Source: Prado023 sp963774745
GTDB lineage: Bacteria > Actinomycetota > Actinomycetes > S36-B12 > CAIYMF01
Direction: 5' to 3'
Length of the DNA stretch: 64,000 bases
Assembly: GCA_963774745.1 (NCBI GenBank)
Contig: CAVZGE010000003.1
Span: 496,001 to 560,000, forward strand
Each line of letters begins with the position of its first letter. Position 1 is the first letter of the stretch. The translations under genes and the position numbers were made by a program. Shown here one piece after another: positions 27,357 to 36,006 of this stretch. The notes under the pieces were generated by a model. The model did no database searches. It saw only the letters and a program-made list of their open reading frames with translations, and was not told the DNA's origin.

Positions 27357-27932
27357 GTGAACCCGACGTCGAAGCTGCGCTCTGAGATCTCCGCCTCCGG
27401 CTACTACCCGGAGCTGGTCGCCGACACCATGGCCACCGCCCTGGCCGACGAGGAGCCCATCAGCTACGTGATCCAGCACGAGGCCACGTTCGACCGGGAG
27501 GAGCTGCGCCGGCACATCTCGCTGCTGCTGCTCACCGGGACGCGGCTGCTGGTGCTGCACATCGACGACTTCCCGCCGGACGAGACCTGTCCGGTGCCCT
27601 ACGCCTCGGCCAACTCCGAGGCGGTGCGCCTGGCGGACGTGAAGTCGGTGGTCGTGAACCGCATCGTGGGCAACCCGGCCCTGCACAAGCCGGGTGGCCC
27701 TGTCCGCGAGGTCATGCTGACGATCGGGTGGGGCGCGGTGTCGCGGCTGGACCTCGAGCCCGCGGGCTGCGGCGACCCCGAGTGCACCGCGGACCACGGC
27801 TTCACCGGTGCGGCCTCCAACGACGACTTCTCGGTCCGCGTCTCCGAGGCCGGCGACGGCGCCGACGCCGTGGTCCGGACCCTGGAGTTCGCGACCGCGC
27901 TGTCGGCTGCGATCAGCCAGCACGCGCGGTGA
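27357..27932 (+). CDS. DUF5998 family protein
   Basis: 191 residues, GTG start with GGGAGG upstream. It has no membrane segment and no recognised catalytic motif. A CGDPEC pair near residue 140 could bind a metal. It reads like the conserved actinobacterial DUF5998 family, generally found between a GNAT-synthetase gene and a phosphodiesterase as here. It overlaps the next gene by 4 bases. Function is unknown. Confidence 0.75.
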   Translation: MNPTSKLRSEISASGYYPELVADTMATALADEEPISYVIQHEATFDREELRRHISLLLLTGTRLLVLHIDDFPPDETCPVPYASANSEAVRLADVKSVVVNRIVGNPALHKPGGPVREVMLTIGWGAVSRLDLEPAGCGDPECTADHGFTGAASNDDFSVRVSEAGDGADAVVRTLEFATALSAAISQHAR

Positions 27933-29071
27933 CGCCGCGGCCGCTGGCCGACCTCCTCCCCGCGGCAGCCCACCTGCTCGGTGTGCCCGGGTTCCGCGGC
28001 CACGCGAACCCCCTGGCCGCGACGCTCGGGGATGCGCTGGGCTCTCCACGGCACCTCATCGTCCTGCTGGTGGACGGCCTCGGCGCGCTGCAGCTCGCCG
28101 AGCACGCCGCGCTGGCCCCCCGGCTCACGGCCATGACCGAGGTCGGGCCGCTGGCCGCCCCGTTCCCGTCAACGACCTGCGTGTCCCTGACCAGCCTGGG
28201 CACCGGTCTCCCGCCCGGGATGCATGGGATCGTCGGCACGTCGTTCCGCCTCGATGACGGCTCGGTCCTGTCCCCCCTGTCGTGGGGGGCCGAGCCCAAT
28301 CCCATCGCCACCCAGCCCGAGCCCACGGTCCTGGAGAGGGCGGCCGACGCCGGGGTCCTGGTGACCAGCGCCGCACCCGCGGCCCACCGCAGCAGCGGCC
28401 TGACGCGGGCCGCGTTGCGCGGTGGGGAGTACCCGGGGGCCGACACCCTGCCCGCGCGCCTGGCCGTGGCCGCGGCCGCGATCAGCCGGGCCCGGGCCGA
28501 GCGACGGGCGAGCCTGACCTACGTGTACTGGCCCGACCTCGACAAGGCGGGGCACGTCCACGGCGTGGGATCTGCGGCCTACCGCGCGCAACTGGCGCGC
28601 GTGGACTCCCTGGTGGCCGGGCTGCTCGCGCTCGTCACCGGCGACGTGGCGCTGCTGGTGACTGCCGATCACGGGCTGATCGACGTCCCGGACGATCGCC
28701 GTGTCGATCTCGAGACCCGCCCGGACCTGCGCCGGGACGTCCGCATCATCCTCGGCGAGCCGAGGGTCCGGCACATCTACACGACACCGGGTCGGGGCGA
28801 CGCCGTCCGGGCGACGTGGGCCGAGGAGCTCGGGGGCCGCGCGGACGTCCGGACCCGCGCGGAGGTGTCCGACCTGCTCGGACCCGTGGACGACTGGTAC
28901 GCCGACCGGATCGGGGACGTCGTCGCGATCGCTGCCGACACCTGGGCGCTGACCTCCGACCGTATCGACCGGCTGGTGTCGGGGTTGCGCGGCCAGCACG
29001 GCGGGCTGACCGACGCGGAGGTGCTCATCCCGCTGCGTGCCGCGGCCGGCGGCGCACCTCCGGCCGGATGA
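27929..29071 (+). CDS. Alkaline-phosphatase-fold nucleotide pyrophosphatase/phosphodiesterase
   Basis: 380 residues from GTG 27929. Metal ligands and nucleophile fit the type I phosphodiesterase family: LIVLLVDGLGA (first Asp), FPSTTCVSLTSLGTG (nucleophilic Thr), YWPDLDKAGHVHG (Asp and His) and TADHGLID (Asp-His). There is no signal peptide, so it should be cytoplasmic. Substrate is probably a nucleotide phosphodiester; no further call is possible. Confidence 0.88.
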   Translation: MTPRPLADLLPAAAHLLGVPGFRGHANPLAATLGDALGSPRHLIVLLVDGLGALQLAEHAALAPRLTAMTEVGPLAAPFPSTTCVSLTSLGTGLPPGMHGIVGTSFRLDDGSVLSPLSWGAEPNPIATQPEPTVLERAADAGVLVTSAAPAAHRSSGLTRAALRGGEYPGADTLPARLAVAAAAISRARAERRASLTYVYWPDLDKAGHVHGVGSAAYRAQLARVDSLVAGLLALVTGDVALLVTADHGLIDVPDDRRVDLETRPDLRRDVRIILGEPRVRHIYTTPGRGDAVRATWAEELGGRADVRTRAEVSDLLGPVDDWYADRIGDVVAIAADTWALTSDRIDRLVSGLRGQHGGLTDAEVLIPLRAAAGGAPPAG

Positions 29072-29088
29072 GGCGCGCCGGTGCCCGG

Positions 29089-30185
29089 CTACTTGCCGGG
29101 GCCGGGACCGAACAGGATGTCGTCGAAGCTGGGCACGCTGGGCTTGCCGGTCTGCCGGTGTGCCGGCGCTGACGGGGTCTGGAACAGCGGGACGTCCTCG
29201 GCGTCAGCGGTCGGCCCGGACCCGACCGGCTCCTCGGCGGCATCAGCCCCAGCGTCAGCGTCGGTCGGGGACTCAGCCCCAGCGTCAACGTCGGTCGGCG
29301 CCACGTCAGTCGGGACCTCGTCGTCGCGATCCGCGTCGCCCAGCTCGGCGGACTCGCGGACTCGTCGGCGTCGTGGGTGTCGTCGGGCCAGCCGGCCTCG
29401 GGATCCTCGGTCCCGGGCCCCGGCCCGGCATCGTCCTGCTCGTCCTCGATGCCGCCCTCCGGCTCGTCCTGGTGCTCGGCATGCCGCTGGCCCCAGGGGG
29501 GCAGCGAGGTCAGGACCGCGGGCTCGTCGTCCCCGTCGTCGTCCCCGGCATCCTCCGCGTCGTCGATCGGTGCGACGGTGGCCAGCATCGGCCGGGAAGC
29601 CGCCAGGCGCAGCGGGTCCTGCGGATCGATCGCCGAGAGCGACCCTGCGTTGTCGTCGACGACCGTCATGGTGCGGCTGCCGCTGTCGTAGGTCCAGGTG
29701 GCCACGTGCGTGTTCGGCGGCAGTGGGAAGGTCGCGATGACGACCCACGTGCCGTCGTCACGGCGCCAGGCGTCCCAGGCGATGTCGGCGGCGTCGACGC
29801 CCTCGGCGTGCAGCCGTTCGGAGACGAGGTCGCCGAGCTCGATGTCACCACCGGGGCGGCGCACCTCGGTGGCCTGGGCCTGCTGGGCAACCCACGCCCG
29901 CTCGGTCAGGACGGGTCCCTCGAAGCGACGGATGTGCTCGATCGGCAGGCCGCTGGCGGCCGCCACGTCCTCAGCGGTCTGGCCGGAGCGGATCCGGGCC
30001 TGGATCTCGCGGGGGCGCAGCATGCCCGCCTGCTCGATCTCGACCTGGCCGATGCGGGCGCGATCGCGGCGCACCGCGGCCTCGATGCGCTCGTCGATCA
30101 CGACGGACCACTTCTGGCCGTCGTTGCCCGCCAGGATCAGGCGTGTGCCGTCGGGGGACAGTCCATCGAACCTCAACTCGCGCAT
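29089..30185 (-). pseudogene. sepH: SepH-type cell-division protein, broken by an 8-base tandem duplication
   Basis: ATG 30185 follows GAGGAG. The N-terminal DUF3071 domain (MRELRFDGLSPDGTRLIL, then a helix-turn-helix with SGQTAEDVAAASGLPIEHIRRFEGP) is intact. After a long acidic linker the frame is lost at two copies of GCGGACTC (plus strand 29348-29363). The correct continuation in the next frame ends in PSVPSFDDILFGPGPGK, the conserved SepH C-terminal motif. Removing one copy restores about 362 residues. As written, translation would run to a stop at 29025 with an altered tail. SepH stimulates FtsZ assembly in actinobacteria. Confidence 0.85.
29348..29363. repeat. 8-base tandem duplication inside sepH
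   Basis: GCGGACTC occurs twice in direct succession. One copy is in excess for the reading frame, because deleting it joins DADESA to ELGDADRDDE in the same acidic linker. Confidence 0.85.
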
Positions 30186-30283
30186 CGCACTCCTCGCCTC
30201 CGCCACGTGGCAACCGTGCACATTGTGCCCCACCCAGGGGCCCGCGGTGGCTGGCGCGGAGCATGTCGGGGAGGATCAGGGGC

Positions 30284-31330
30284 GTGGATGTGCTGCTCGT
30301 CGTGTCGTTCGGCGGCCCCGAGGGCCCCGATGACGTCGTTCCCTTCCTCGAGAACGTCACCCGGGGCCGTGGGATCCCCCGGGAGCGACTGGTGGAGGTG
30401 GGGGCCCACTACGCCCACTTCGGGGGTGTCTCGCCGATCAATGCGCTCAATCGCACCCTCGTGGGCGAGATCGTCGCTGAGCTGGCCGGCCGCGGCGAGC
30501 AGGTCCCCGTCCTGTGGGGGAACCGCAACTGGGATCCCTACCTGACCGGGGCGCTGCGCGCGGCCCGCGAGCTCGGGGCCACCCGGATCTTCGCATTCCT
30601 CACCTCTGCGTACTCGTCGTACTCGGGCTGCCGGCAGTACCGCGAGAACCTGCACGACGCCCTGGCCGAGGTGCAGTCCGAGGACCCCACCTGGGCGCCC
30701 GAGGTCCACAAGCTGCGCACCTGCTTCAACCACCCCGGTTTCGTCGACTCGATGGTCGACGCGACCCGGACGAGCCTGGCAGGCCTGCCCGCGGGCAGTC
30801 GGTTGGTGTTCACCACGCACTCGATCCCGACAGCAGACGCCGACAGGTGCGACTACGTGGCCCAGCACCGTGACGTCGCGGCGACGATCGCGGCTGCCCT
30901 GGGCCGTGGCGACCAGTGGGACCTCGTCTACCAGTCGCGCTCCGGCGCCCCGCACATCCCCTGGCTGGAGCCGGACATCGGTGACCACCTCACGGAGCTG
31001 GCCGCGGCCGGGGTCCCCGGGGCGGTCATGGTGCCGATCGGCTTCATCAGCGACCACATGGAGGTCATCTGGGACCTCGACACGATCGCGACCCAGCAGG
31101 CACGCGATGCGGGGATCCCGGTCACCCGGGCGGCCACCGCCGGCACCGACCCCCGGTTCATCGCCATGGTCGCCGACCTCCTGGCTGAGTCCCGGGCTGC
31201 CGCCGACGGCGTGGCCCGCGTGCCGCGCCCGACCACCGGCGCCCTCGGCCCGCGGGTCGTGCCGTGCGCGCCCGGGTGCTGCCCGAACCCCCGCGGGCCG
31301 CGACCTGCCCTCTGCGGGTCCGACTCGTGA
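30284..31330 (+). CDS. hemH: Ferrochelatase (coproporphyrin type, CpfC/HemH)
   Basis: 348 residues from GTG 30284; an in-frame ATG at 30263 would add seven. Marks: LLVVSFGGPEGPDDV, FLTSAYSSYSGCRQYRENL, VFTTHSIP with the iron-binding His, and PIGFISDHMEVIWDLDTIA with the conserved Glu. The C-terminus CAPGCCPNP...ALCGSDS supplies cysteines typical of the [2Fe-2S] cluster of actinobacterial enzymes. With HemE, CgoX and HemQ at 57566-60981, it should act on coproporphyrin III. Overlaps the next gene by 4 bases. Confidence 0.93.
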   Translation: MDVLLVVSFGGPEGPDDVVPFLENVTRGRGIPRERLVEVGAHYAHFGGVSPINALNRTLVGEIVAELAGRGEQVPVLWGNRNWDPYLTGALRAARELGATRIFAFLTSAYSSYSGCRQYRENLHDALAEVQSEDPTWAPEVHKLRTCFNHPGFVDSMVDATRTSLAGLPAGSRLVFTTHSIPTADADRCDYVAQHRDVAATIAAALGRGDQWDLVYQSRSGAPHIPWLEPDIGDHLTELAAAGVPGAVMVPIGFISDHMEVIWDLDTIATQQARDAGIPVTRAATAGTDPRFIAMVADLLAESRAAADGVARVPRPTTGALGPRVVPCAPGCCPNPRGPRPALCGSDS

Positions 31331-32166
31331 CCGGCCGCCCGATCGGGCCCGACCTCACGGGTCTCGGTCTCGAGCACGAGCTGCTCGACGTCGCCTGGCG
31401 GGCCGCCCGCGCGGCCGGCACCCTGCTCATGGCGGGCCGCGAGGGCGCCCTGACCGTCTCCACGAAGTCGACGCTCACCGACGTCGTGACCCAGATGGAC
31501 ACCGAGGCCGAGGCCCTGGTCGTCGGCACGATCCTGGCCGCTCGGCCGGACGACGGGCTGCTCGGTGAGGAGGGCGCCGATCGCCGGGGCAGCACGGGGG
31601 TGCGCTGGATCGTGGACCCGCTCGACGGGACCGTGAACTACCTCTACGGTCTGCCGAGCTGGGCGGTGAGCGTCGCGGCCGAGGTGGACGGTGTCGTCGA
31701 GGTGGGGGTGGTGGACGTCCCACTGTTCGCCGAGACCTTCGTCGCGGTGCGCGGCCAGGGCGCCCGACGGGTGCACGGGGCAGCAGCCGAGCGGACCGTC
31801 CCGGGGGCGCCCGAGGACCTCAGCCGGGCCCTGGTCGCCACCGGGTTCGGCTACGCGGAGTCCCGTCGGGCCGCACAGGCGCGGGCCCTGACCACCATCC
31901 TGCCGGCCGTGCGCGACATCCGCCGGGCGGGTGCAGCGGCGGTGGACCTCTGCTGGACGGCCGCCGGTCGGGTCGACTGCTACTACGAGCGCGGCCTGAA
32001 CCCGTGGGACTTCGCCGCCGGGGTGCTGGTGGCCACGGAGTCCGGGCTGGTCGCCGGCGGCCCGGGTGCGGGCCCGCCGTCGAGCGAGCTCACCTGGCTC
32101 GCGCCGGCACATCTCGCGCCGGCCTTCGCCGAACTGCTCGCCAGGGCCGGCGCCGACCGGGACTGA
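31327..32166 (+). CDS. Inositol monophosphatase family protein
   Basis: 279 residues from GTG 31327. Metal-binding motifs are present: LGEEGADR, WIVDPLDGTVNYLYGLPSWAVSVA and the C-terminal LNPWDFAAGVLVATESGG-like block. These define the Mg-dependent phosphatase fold. It may act on inositol phosphate, or on another small sugar or nucleotide phosphate such as histidinol phosphate. It is coupled to ferrochelatase by a 4-base overlap. Confidence 0.9.
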   Translation: MTGRPIGPDLTGLGLEHELLDVAWRAARAAGTLLMAGREGALTVSTKSTLTDVVTQMDTEAEALVVGTILAARPDDGLLGEEGADRRGSTGVRWIVDPLDGTVNYLYGLPSWAVSVAAEVDGVVEVGVVDVPLFAETFVAVRGQGARRVHGAAAERTVPGAPEDLSRALVATGFGYAESRRAAQARALTTILPAVRDIRRAGAAAVDLCWTAAGRVDCYYERGLNPWDFAAGVLVATESGLVAGGPGAGPPSSELTWLAPAHLAPAFAELLARAGADRD

Positions 32167-32203
32167 CCCCGGTGCCGTGGGCCGGTCGGGACGGCCGGGG
32201 GAG

Positions 32204-32722
32204 TCAGCCGATCCGGCGCAGGTGCGCGTTGTACCAGTGGGCATTCTGCACGTAGGTGGCCACCGAGGACTCGATCATGCCCGCGGGGACCGCATCGGGC
32301 TTGATCCGTGCAGGCACGCCCATGGCCACCGCTCCACTGGGCACCTCGGTCCCCGGCGGGACCAGGGCCTGGGCCGCGACCATCCCGCCCGCGCGAACGA
32401 CTGCCCGGTGGAGCACCACCGAGCCGGACCCGACGAGGCTGTCATCCTCGATCGTGCATCCCTCGAGGTGGGCCCTGTGACCAACCACACACCGGGCGCC
32501 GACCAGTGTGTCCAGGGTGTCGGTGCAGTGCAGGACACTGCCGTCCTGGATCGACGTCTGGGCGCCGATGACCACCCGACCCGTGTCCCCGCGCAACACT
32601 GCGGTGGGCCAGATCGACGCCTCCGCCCCCACGGTGACGTCCCCGATGATCACCGCGTCGGGGTGCACGAATGCGGTGGGATGGATCGTCGGGGTGCGCT
32701 CCCCGATGGCGTACAGGGCCAT
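32204..32722 (-). CDS. Gamma-carbonic-anhydrase-like hexapeptide-repeat protein
   Basis: 172 residues, left-handed beta-helix with repeats such as VIIGDVTVGAEASIWPTAVLRGD. Metal-site positions: His65 in SVLHCTD and His82 in VVGHRAHLEGC. The third zinc histidine of the family (GHxxxLHG) is Glu87 here, with His85 two residues before it. Activity as a carbonic anhydrase is therefore uncertain. GAGGAGG precedes the ATG at 32722. Confidence 0.85.
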   Translation of the reverse strand: MALYAIGERTPTIHPTAFVHPDAVIIGDVTVGAEASIWPTAVLRGDTGRVVIGAQTSIQDGSVLHCTDTLDTLVGARCVVGHRAHLEGCTIEDDSLVGSGSVVLHRAVVRAGGMVAAQALVPPGTEVPSGAVAMGVPARIKPDAVPAGMIESSVATYVQNAHWYNAHLRRIG

Positions 32723-32807
32723 CTTGCTCCTCCTCGTGGGCCCAGGGGGCCGTGTCGTGCAACTACCGGGACCATCATGGGGCACAATGCGCTGCGCGGC
32801 GTGGGCA

Positions 32808-32813
32808 TAAACT
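32808..32813 (+). promoter_or_regulatory. -10 element of the DUF4193 gene
   Basis: TAAACT, with a predicted leader of about 50 bases that contains a GGGGGGAG ribosome binding site before ATG 32872. Confidence 0.4.
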
Positions 32814-32871
32814 CCCGGGGCTGCACTGTTGTACCGATCCGACGTGATCCCATCATGGGGGGAGTACCAGC

Positions 32872-33174
32872 ATGGCCACCGACTACGACGCGCCGCGCAA
32901 GACCGAGGACGACAGTCTTGCCGAGGACAGCATCGAGGAGCTGAAGGCCCGCCGCATCGACAAGGCGGCGTCCACCGTCGACGTCGACGAGACGGAGCTC
33001 GCCGAGAACCTCGAGCTGCCCGGGGCCGATCTCTCCGACGAGAGCCTGAGCGTGCGCGTCCTGCCCCGGCAGGCCGACGAGTTCACCTGCGGCCGGTGCT
33101 TCCTGGTCCATCACCGCAGCCAGCTCGCGGGTGAGCGGGACGGCATGCCGATCTGCAAGGAGTGCGCTGCCTGA
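32872..33174 (+). CDS. DUF4193 family zinc-ribbon protein
   Basis: 100 residues, strongly acidic N-terminal half, then a C-terminal zinc ribbon with CGRCF and CKECAA, spaced about 23 residues apart. It matches the actinobacterial DUF4193 family, whose role is unknown though the size and acidity suggest an RNA polymerase- or ribosome-associated factor. A strong ribosome binding site is consistent with high expression. Confidence 0.85.
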   Translation: MATDYDAPRKTEDDSLAEDSIEELKARRIDKAASTVDVDETELAENLELPGADLSDESLSVRVLPRQADEFTCGRCFLVHHRSQLAGERDGMPICKECAA

Positions 33175-33210
33175 CCGCGAGCGCGCACCCGCTGGTGCCG
33201 GACCGGTGGC

Positions 33211-33474
33211 TCAGTCCTCGGTCGACTCGAAGATCTGCCAGACCACGACCTCGATCAACGCGATGGTCGCGGCCATGGTCGCGGCCCACAGCACCTTGGA
33301 GACCACCGACGCCTCCCGGCTGTAGACCACGGGAGCGGGCCTGCCCGTACGCGCCTCGTAGCCACGCATCAGGCCCTTGCGGACCGCCCAGGTGGCACCG
33401 AGGGTGATCAGCGGACGTGCGGTCTGCAGGGCGGCCCGCGTGGAGCTGACGGCGGGTGCGGTCGCTGTTGTCAT
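33211..33474 (-). CDS. DUF4235 family small membrane protein
   Basis: 87 residues. There is one hydrophobic region near 20-40 and a clear helix at about 60-83 (VLWAATMAATIALIEVVVW). It matches the actinobacterial DUF4235 family. It overlaps the upstream DUF3093 gene by 4 bases (ATGA), so the two are cotranscribed. No function is known. Confidence 0.78.
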   Translation of the reverse strand: MTTATAPAVSSTRAALQTARPLITLGATWAVRKGLMRGYEARTGRPAPVVYSREASVVSKVLWAATMAATIALIEVVVWQIFESTED

Positions 33475-33953
33475 GGCGACAGCCTGCCACGGGCCGTCTC
33501 GATCGCGCGCGCCAGTCGCTCGGGGTGTCGCGAGGCGATCAGCCACGTCCGGTGCGGGTCCGCCGGGTCGGTCACCTCGACCACCACGGCACCCGGTCCG
33601 ACCCCCGGGCGCAGCAGCAGGAAGGCCGTCGGATCCCCCTGCGGACCCCGTGCGGTCCGGGCCGCGACGCCGTCGAGGGGCAGCACCCGGCCGGTGGACT
33701 CCCACTCGATCGCGGCCCGACCGGCGCGCAGCCGGTGCTCGGTGACCTGGACCGGTGCTGCGCTGCGGGTCACCAGGATCGCGGCGATCAGGCCCGCACC
33801 CAGGGCCACCAGCCAACCGGTCAGGGCGCCCAGCGAGCTGCCGTAGGCGATCGCCAGGGCCGCGATGGTCCCGATCAGCAGGATCCAGACGACCGGCCCG
33901 GGCCACAGCCGCTCGCTGTAGGCGGGCGGGGGGGCGGCATCGCGGGAGGTCAC
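33471..33953 (-). CDS. DUF3093 family membrane protein
   Basis: 160 residues from GTG 33953. Two transmembrane helices (about 22-65) are followed by a soluble domain with EHRLRAGRAAIEWESTG and HRTWLIASRHPERLARAI, the DUF3093 marks. It lies convergent to DUF4193 and next to the thioesterase and dUTPase genes, as is common in actinobacteria. Function is unknown. Confidence 0.85.
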   Translation of the reverse strand: MTSRDAAPPPAYSERLWPGPVVWILLIGTIAALAIAYGSSLGALTGWLVALGAGLIAAILVTRSAAPVQVTEHRLRAGRAAIEWESTGRVLPLDGVAARTARGPQGDPTAFLLLRPGVGPGAVVVEVTDPADPHRTWLIASRHPERLARAIETARGRLSP

Positions 33954-34039
33954 GCGGCAACTCTGGCACCCCCACCCCCAGCGCACCGAACCCAGGGTCC
34001 CGGGCAACCCCACCGGACCGGCACCGGGATCCCGATGGG

Positions 34040-34045
34040 TAGGGT
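34040..34045 (+). promoter_or_regulatory. -10 element, leaderless thioesterase gene
   Basis: TAGGGT lies 7 bases before GTG 34053, the same arrangement as before GTG 24591. It drives the thioesterase-dut pair. Confidence 0.5.
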
Positions 34046-34052
34046 CGTGATC

Positions 34053-34634
34053 GTGATGGAGCCCCAGCCGATCGGCCCGGGGACGACTCCTGGGCCCGAG
34101 GCGATCATCCCGCCGCGCAGCCCCGAGGCCGTCCCGCCCGGAACGATGATCGCCTCCCACTACCGGCACTGCTTCGGCTGCGGGTCCGAGCATCCCGCCG
34201 GCCTGCACATGCAGGTCCAGGCCGGGGAGGGGCTGACCCTGACCGCGTCGTTCGAGGTCGGCCCGGCCCATCAGGGGGCCCCCGGGCTGGCCCACGGCGG
34301 CCTGCTGACGGCCGCGGTCGACGAGGTGCTCGGTGCGGTGAACTGGTTGCTGATGCGTCCGGCGGTGACCGCCCGGCTGGAGACCAACTTCGTGCGACCG
34401 GTGCCGGTGGGCTCCGTCCTGGACTTCCACGCGCGGATCACCGGCGTCTCGGGCCGCAAGGTGTACACGGCAGCCATCGGTCGACTCGGGCCGGACGGAC
34501 CGATAGCCGTGACCGCGTCGGCCCTGTTCATCCAGGTCGAGATCGGCCACTTCCGCTCCCACGGGCGGTCCACCGAGGTCGCCCTGGCCATCGCCGACGG
34601 CGACGCCGGCCCACCGGCCGAGATGAACCCATGA
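34053..34634 (+). CDS. PaaI-type hotdog-fold thioesterase
   Basis: 193 residues from GTG 34053; ATG 34056 is an equally good alternative. HYRHCFGCGSEHPAGLHM and the hotdog helix GLAHGGLLTAAVDEVLGAVNWLL are typical of 4HBT/PaaI thioesterases that cleave acyl- or aryl-CoA. The FGCG motif is a subfamily mark. Substrate is unknown. The gene overlaps dut by 4 bases. Confidence 0.88.
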   Translation: MMEPQPIGPGTTPGPEAIIPPRSPEAVPPGTMIASHYRHCFGCGSEHPAGLHMQVQAGEGLTLTASFEVGPAHQGAPGLAHGGLLTAAVDEVLGAVNWLLMRPAVTARLETNFVRPVPVGSVLDFHARITGVSGRKVYTAAIGRLGPDGPIAVTASALFIQVEIGHFRSHGRSTEVALAIADGDAGPPAEMNP

Positions 34635-35077
34635 CCGACGTCCTGATCTCCCGCCTGGACCCCGGGGTCCCGATCCCGTCCTACGAGCACCCGGGGGATG
34701 CCGGCGCGGACCTCGTGACCACCGTGGACGCCGTCCTGGCCCCCGGGCAGCGGGCGCTGCTGCCCACCGGGATCGCCATCGCGCTGCCCGAGGGCTACGC
34801 GGCCTTCGTGCACCCTCGCAGCGGCCTGGCCGCCCGGTACGGGGTGTCGCTGGTGAACGCGCCCGGGACCGTGGACGCCGGCTACCGGGGCGAGATCAAG
34901 GTCAGCGTGATCAACCTCGATCCGGTGACGCCGGTGGTGTTCCACCGAGGTGACCGGATCGCCCAGCTCGTGATCCAGGAGGTGGTCCGGGCGCGCTTCC
35001 ACGAGGTCGAGAACCTGCCCGGCTCGGCGCGTGGGTCCGGCGGCTTCGGTTCCACGGGCGGCCACGCCGCGGGGTAG
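34631..35077 (+). CDS. dut: dUTP diphosphatase
   Basis: 148 residues, all five trimeric dUTPase motifs: DAGADL, HPRSGLAARYG, NAPGTVDAGYRGEI, HRGDRIAQLVIQ and the C-terminal RGSGGFGSTG arm. The enzyme converts dUTP to dUMP and keeps uracil out of DNA. Length is normal. ATG overlaps the thioesterase stop. Confidence 0.97.
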   Translation: MTDVLISRLDPGVPIPSYEHPGDAGADLVTTVDAVLAPGQRALLPTGIAIALPEGYAAFVHPRSGLAARYGVSLVNAPGTVDAGYRGEIKVSVINLDPVTPVVFHRGDRIAQLVIQEVVRARFHEVENLPGSARGSGGFGSTGGHAAG

Positions 35078-35080
35078 CCT
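35075..35080 (+). promoter_or_regulatory. Possible -10 element of the DUF3710 gene
   Basis: TAGCCT starts at the dut stop codon. The predicted leader of about 28 bases carries the GGAGG site before ATG 35115. Confidence 0.35.
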
Positions 35081-35114
35081 GTGGGGCCTGTGCACCACGT
35101 GACTGGAGGCTTCC

Positions 35115-35933
35115 ATGGCCCTGTTCAAGCGCCGCTCCACGCCGGAGGGCGTCGAGGACCTCGACGAGGCGGCGGAGCTCCCCGCCGTCGTCGACGAGGA
35201 CGCGGCCGACGCCCCTGAGCCGTCCCAGGTGGGGAACCCGGGCGACGCCCCGGAGGGCGCCTCGGCCTTCGACCGCTCGTCGGGACCCTTCGACGAGTCC
35301 GAGGCGGACCTGGCCGACCAGGACATCCCCCGACTGGACCTCGGGTCGCTGCTCATCCCCGGCCTGCCGGGCATCGGGGTGCAGGTGGAGGCCGACCCGA
35401 ACACACAGCAGGTCCGGGCCGTCACCGGTGTTGGCGAGGGAGCTGCCGTGCAGCTCCAGGCGTTCGCCGCGCCGCGCTCGGAGGGCCTGTGGGACGAGAT
35501 CCGGGCGGAGATGCTCGCCGAGCTCGCCGAGACAGCCGGTGCCCGGGTCGCCCAGGGGGAGGGGGCCTTCGGCCCGGAGGTCCGCGGCACCCTGCCGGCC
35601 CGCACGCCCGAGGGTGCGCAGGTCACCCAGCCCGTCCGGTTCGTCGGCATCGACGGCCCGCGGTGGTTCCTGCGCGCGGTGTTCCTCGGCCGCGCCGCCG
35701 TGGAGCCGGATCCCGAGGATGCCCTGCACCAGTTGGTGCGCCAGACGATCGTGGTACGGGGCTCCTCGGCCATGGCACCCCGCGACCCCCTTCCGCTGCG
35801 CCTGCCGGAGCAGCCCGTGACCGCCGAGGAGGATGCGCTCGACGAGCCGGGGGACGATCCGGACGGGGCCGACGAGCGCTTCGCCGACCTCGATCCGTTC
35901 GAACGCGGCCCGGAGATCACCGAGATCCGCTGA
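35115..35933 (+). CDS. DUF3710 family protein
   Basis: 272 residues, soluble. The N-terminal 70 residues are acidic and probably disordered. The conserved domain follows (about 75-225): PRLDLGSLLIPGLPGIGVQVE, QLQAFAAPRSEGLWDEIR and GPRWFLRAVFLG. The C-terminal tail is again acidic. The family sits next to dut and an OB-fold gene in actinobacteria, as here. Function is unknown. Confidence 0.87.
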   Translation: MALFKRRSTPEGVEDLDEAAELPAVVDEDAADAPEPSQVGNPGDAPEGASAFDRSSGPFDESEADLADQDIPRLDLGSLLIPGLPGIGVQVEADPNTQQVRAVTGVGEGAAVQLQAFAAPRSEGLWDEIRAEMLAELAETAGARVAQGEGAFGPEVRGTLPARTPEGAQVTQPVRFVGIDGPRWFLRAVFLGRAAVEPDPEDALHQLVRQTIVVRGSSAMAPRDPLPLRLPEQPVTAEEDALDEPGDDPDGADERFADLDPFERGPEITEIR

Positions 35934-35994
35934 CGCGTGCAGGCCCCGACCGCCGCGCGGAGTCCGCGGTTCGTCCGGTGGCGGGGATCGCAGC

Positions 35995-36000
35995 TACCCT
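35995..36000 (+). promoter_or_regulatory. -10 element, leaderless OB-fold gene
   Basis: TACCCT lies 6 bases before GTG 36007, without a ribosome binding site. Confidence 0.55.
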
Positions 36001-36006
36001 TGTGAC

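Noticed and set aside
24318..28049. 1243-codon minus-strand frame over the GNAT-synthetase gene
   Set aside because: Antisense shadow. Its composition is His/Asp/Gly-rich and the plus-strand frame encodes clear domains.
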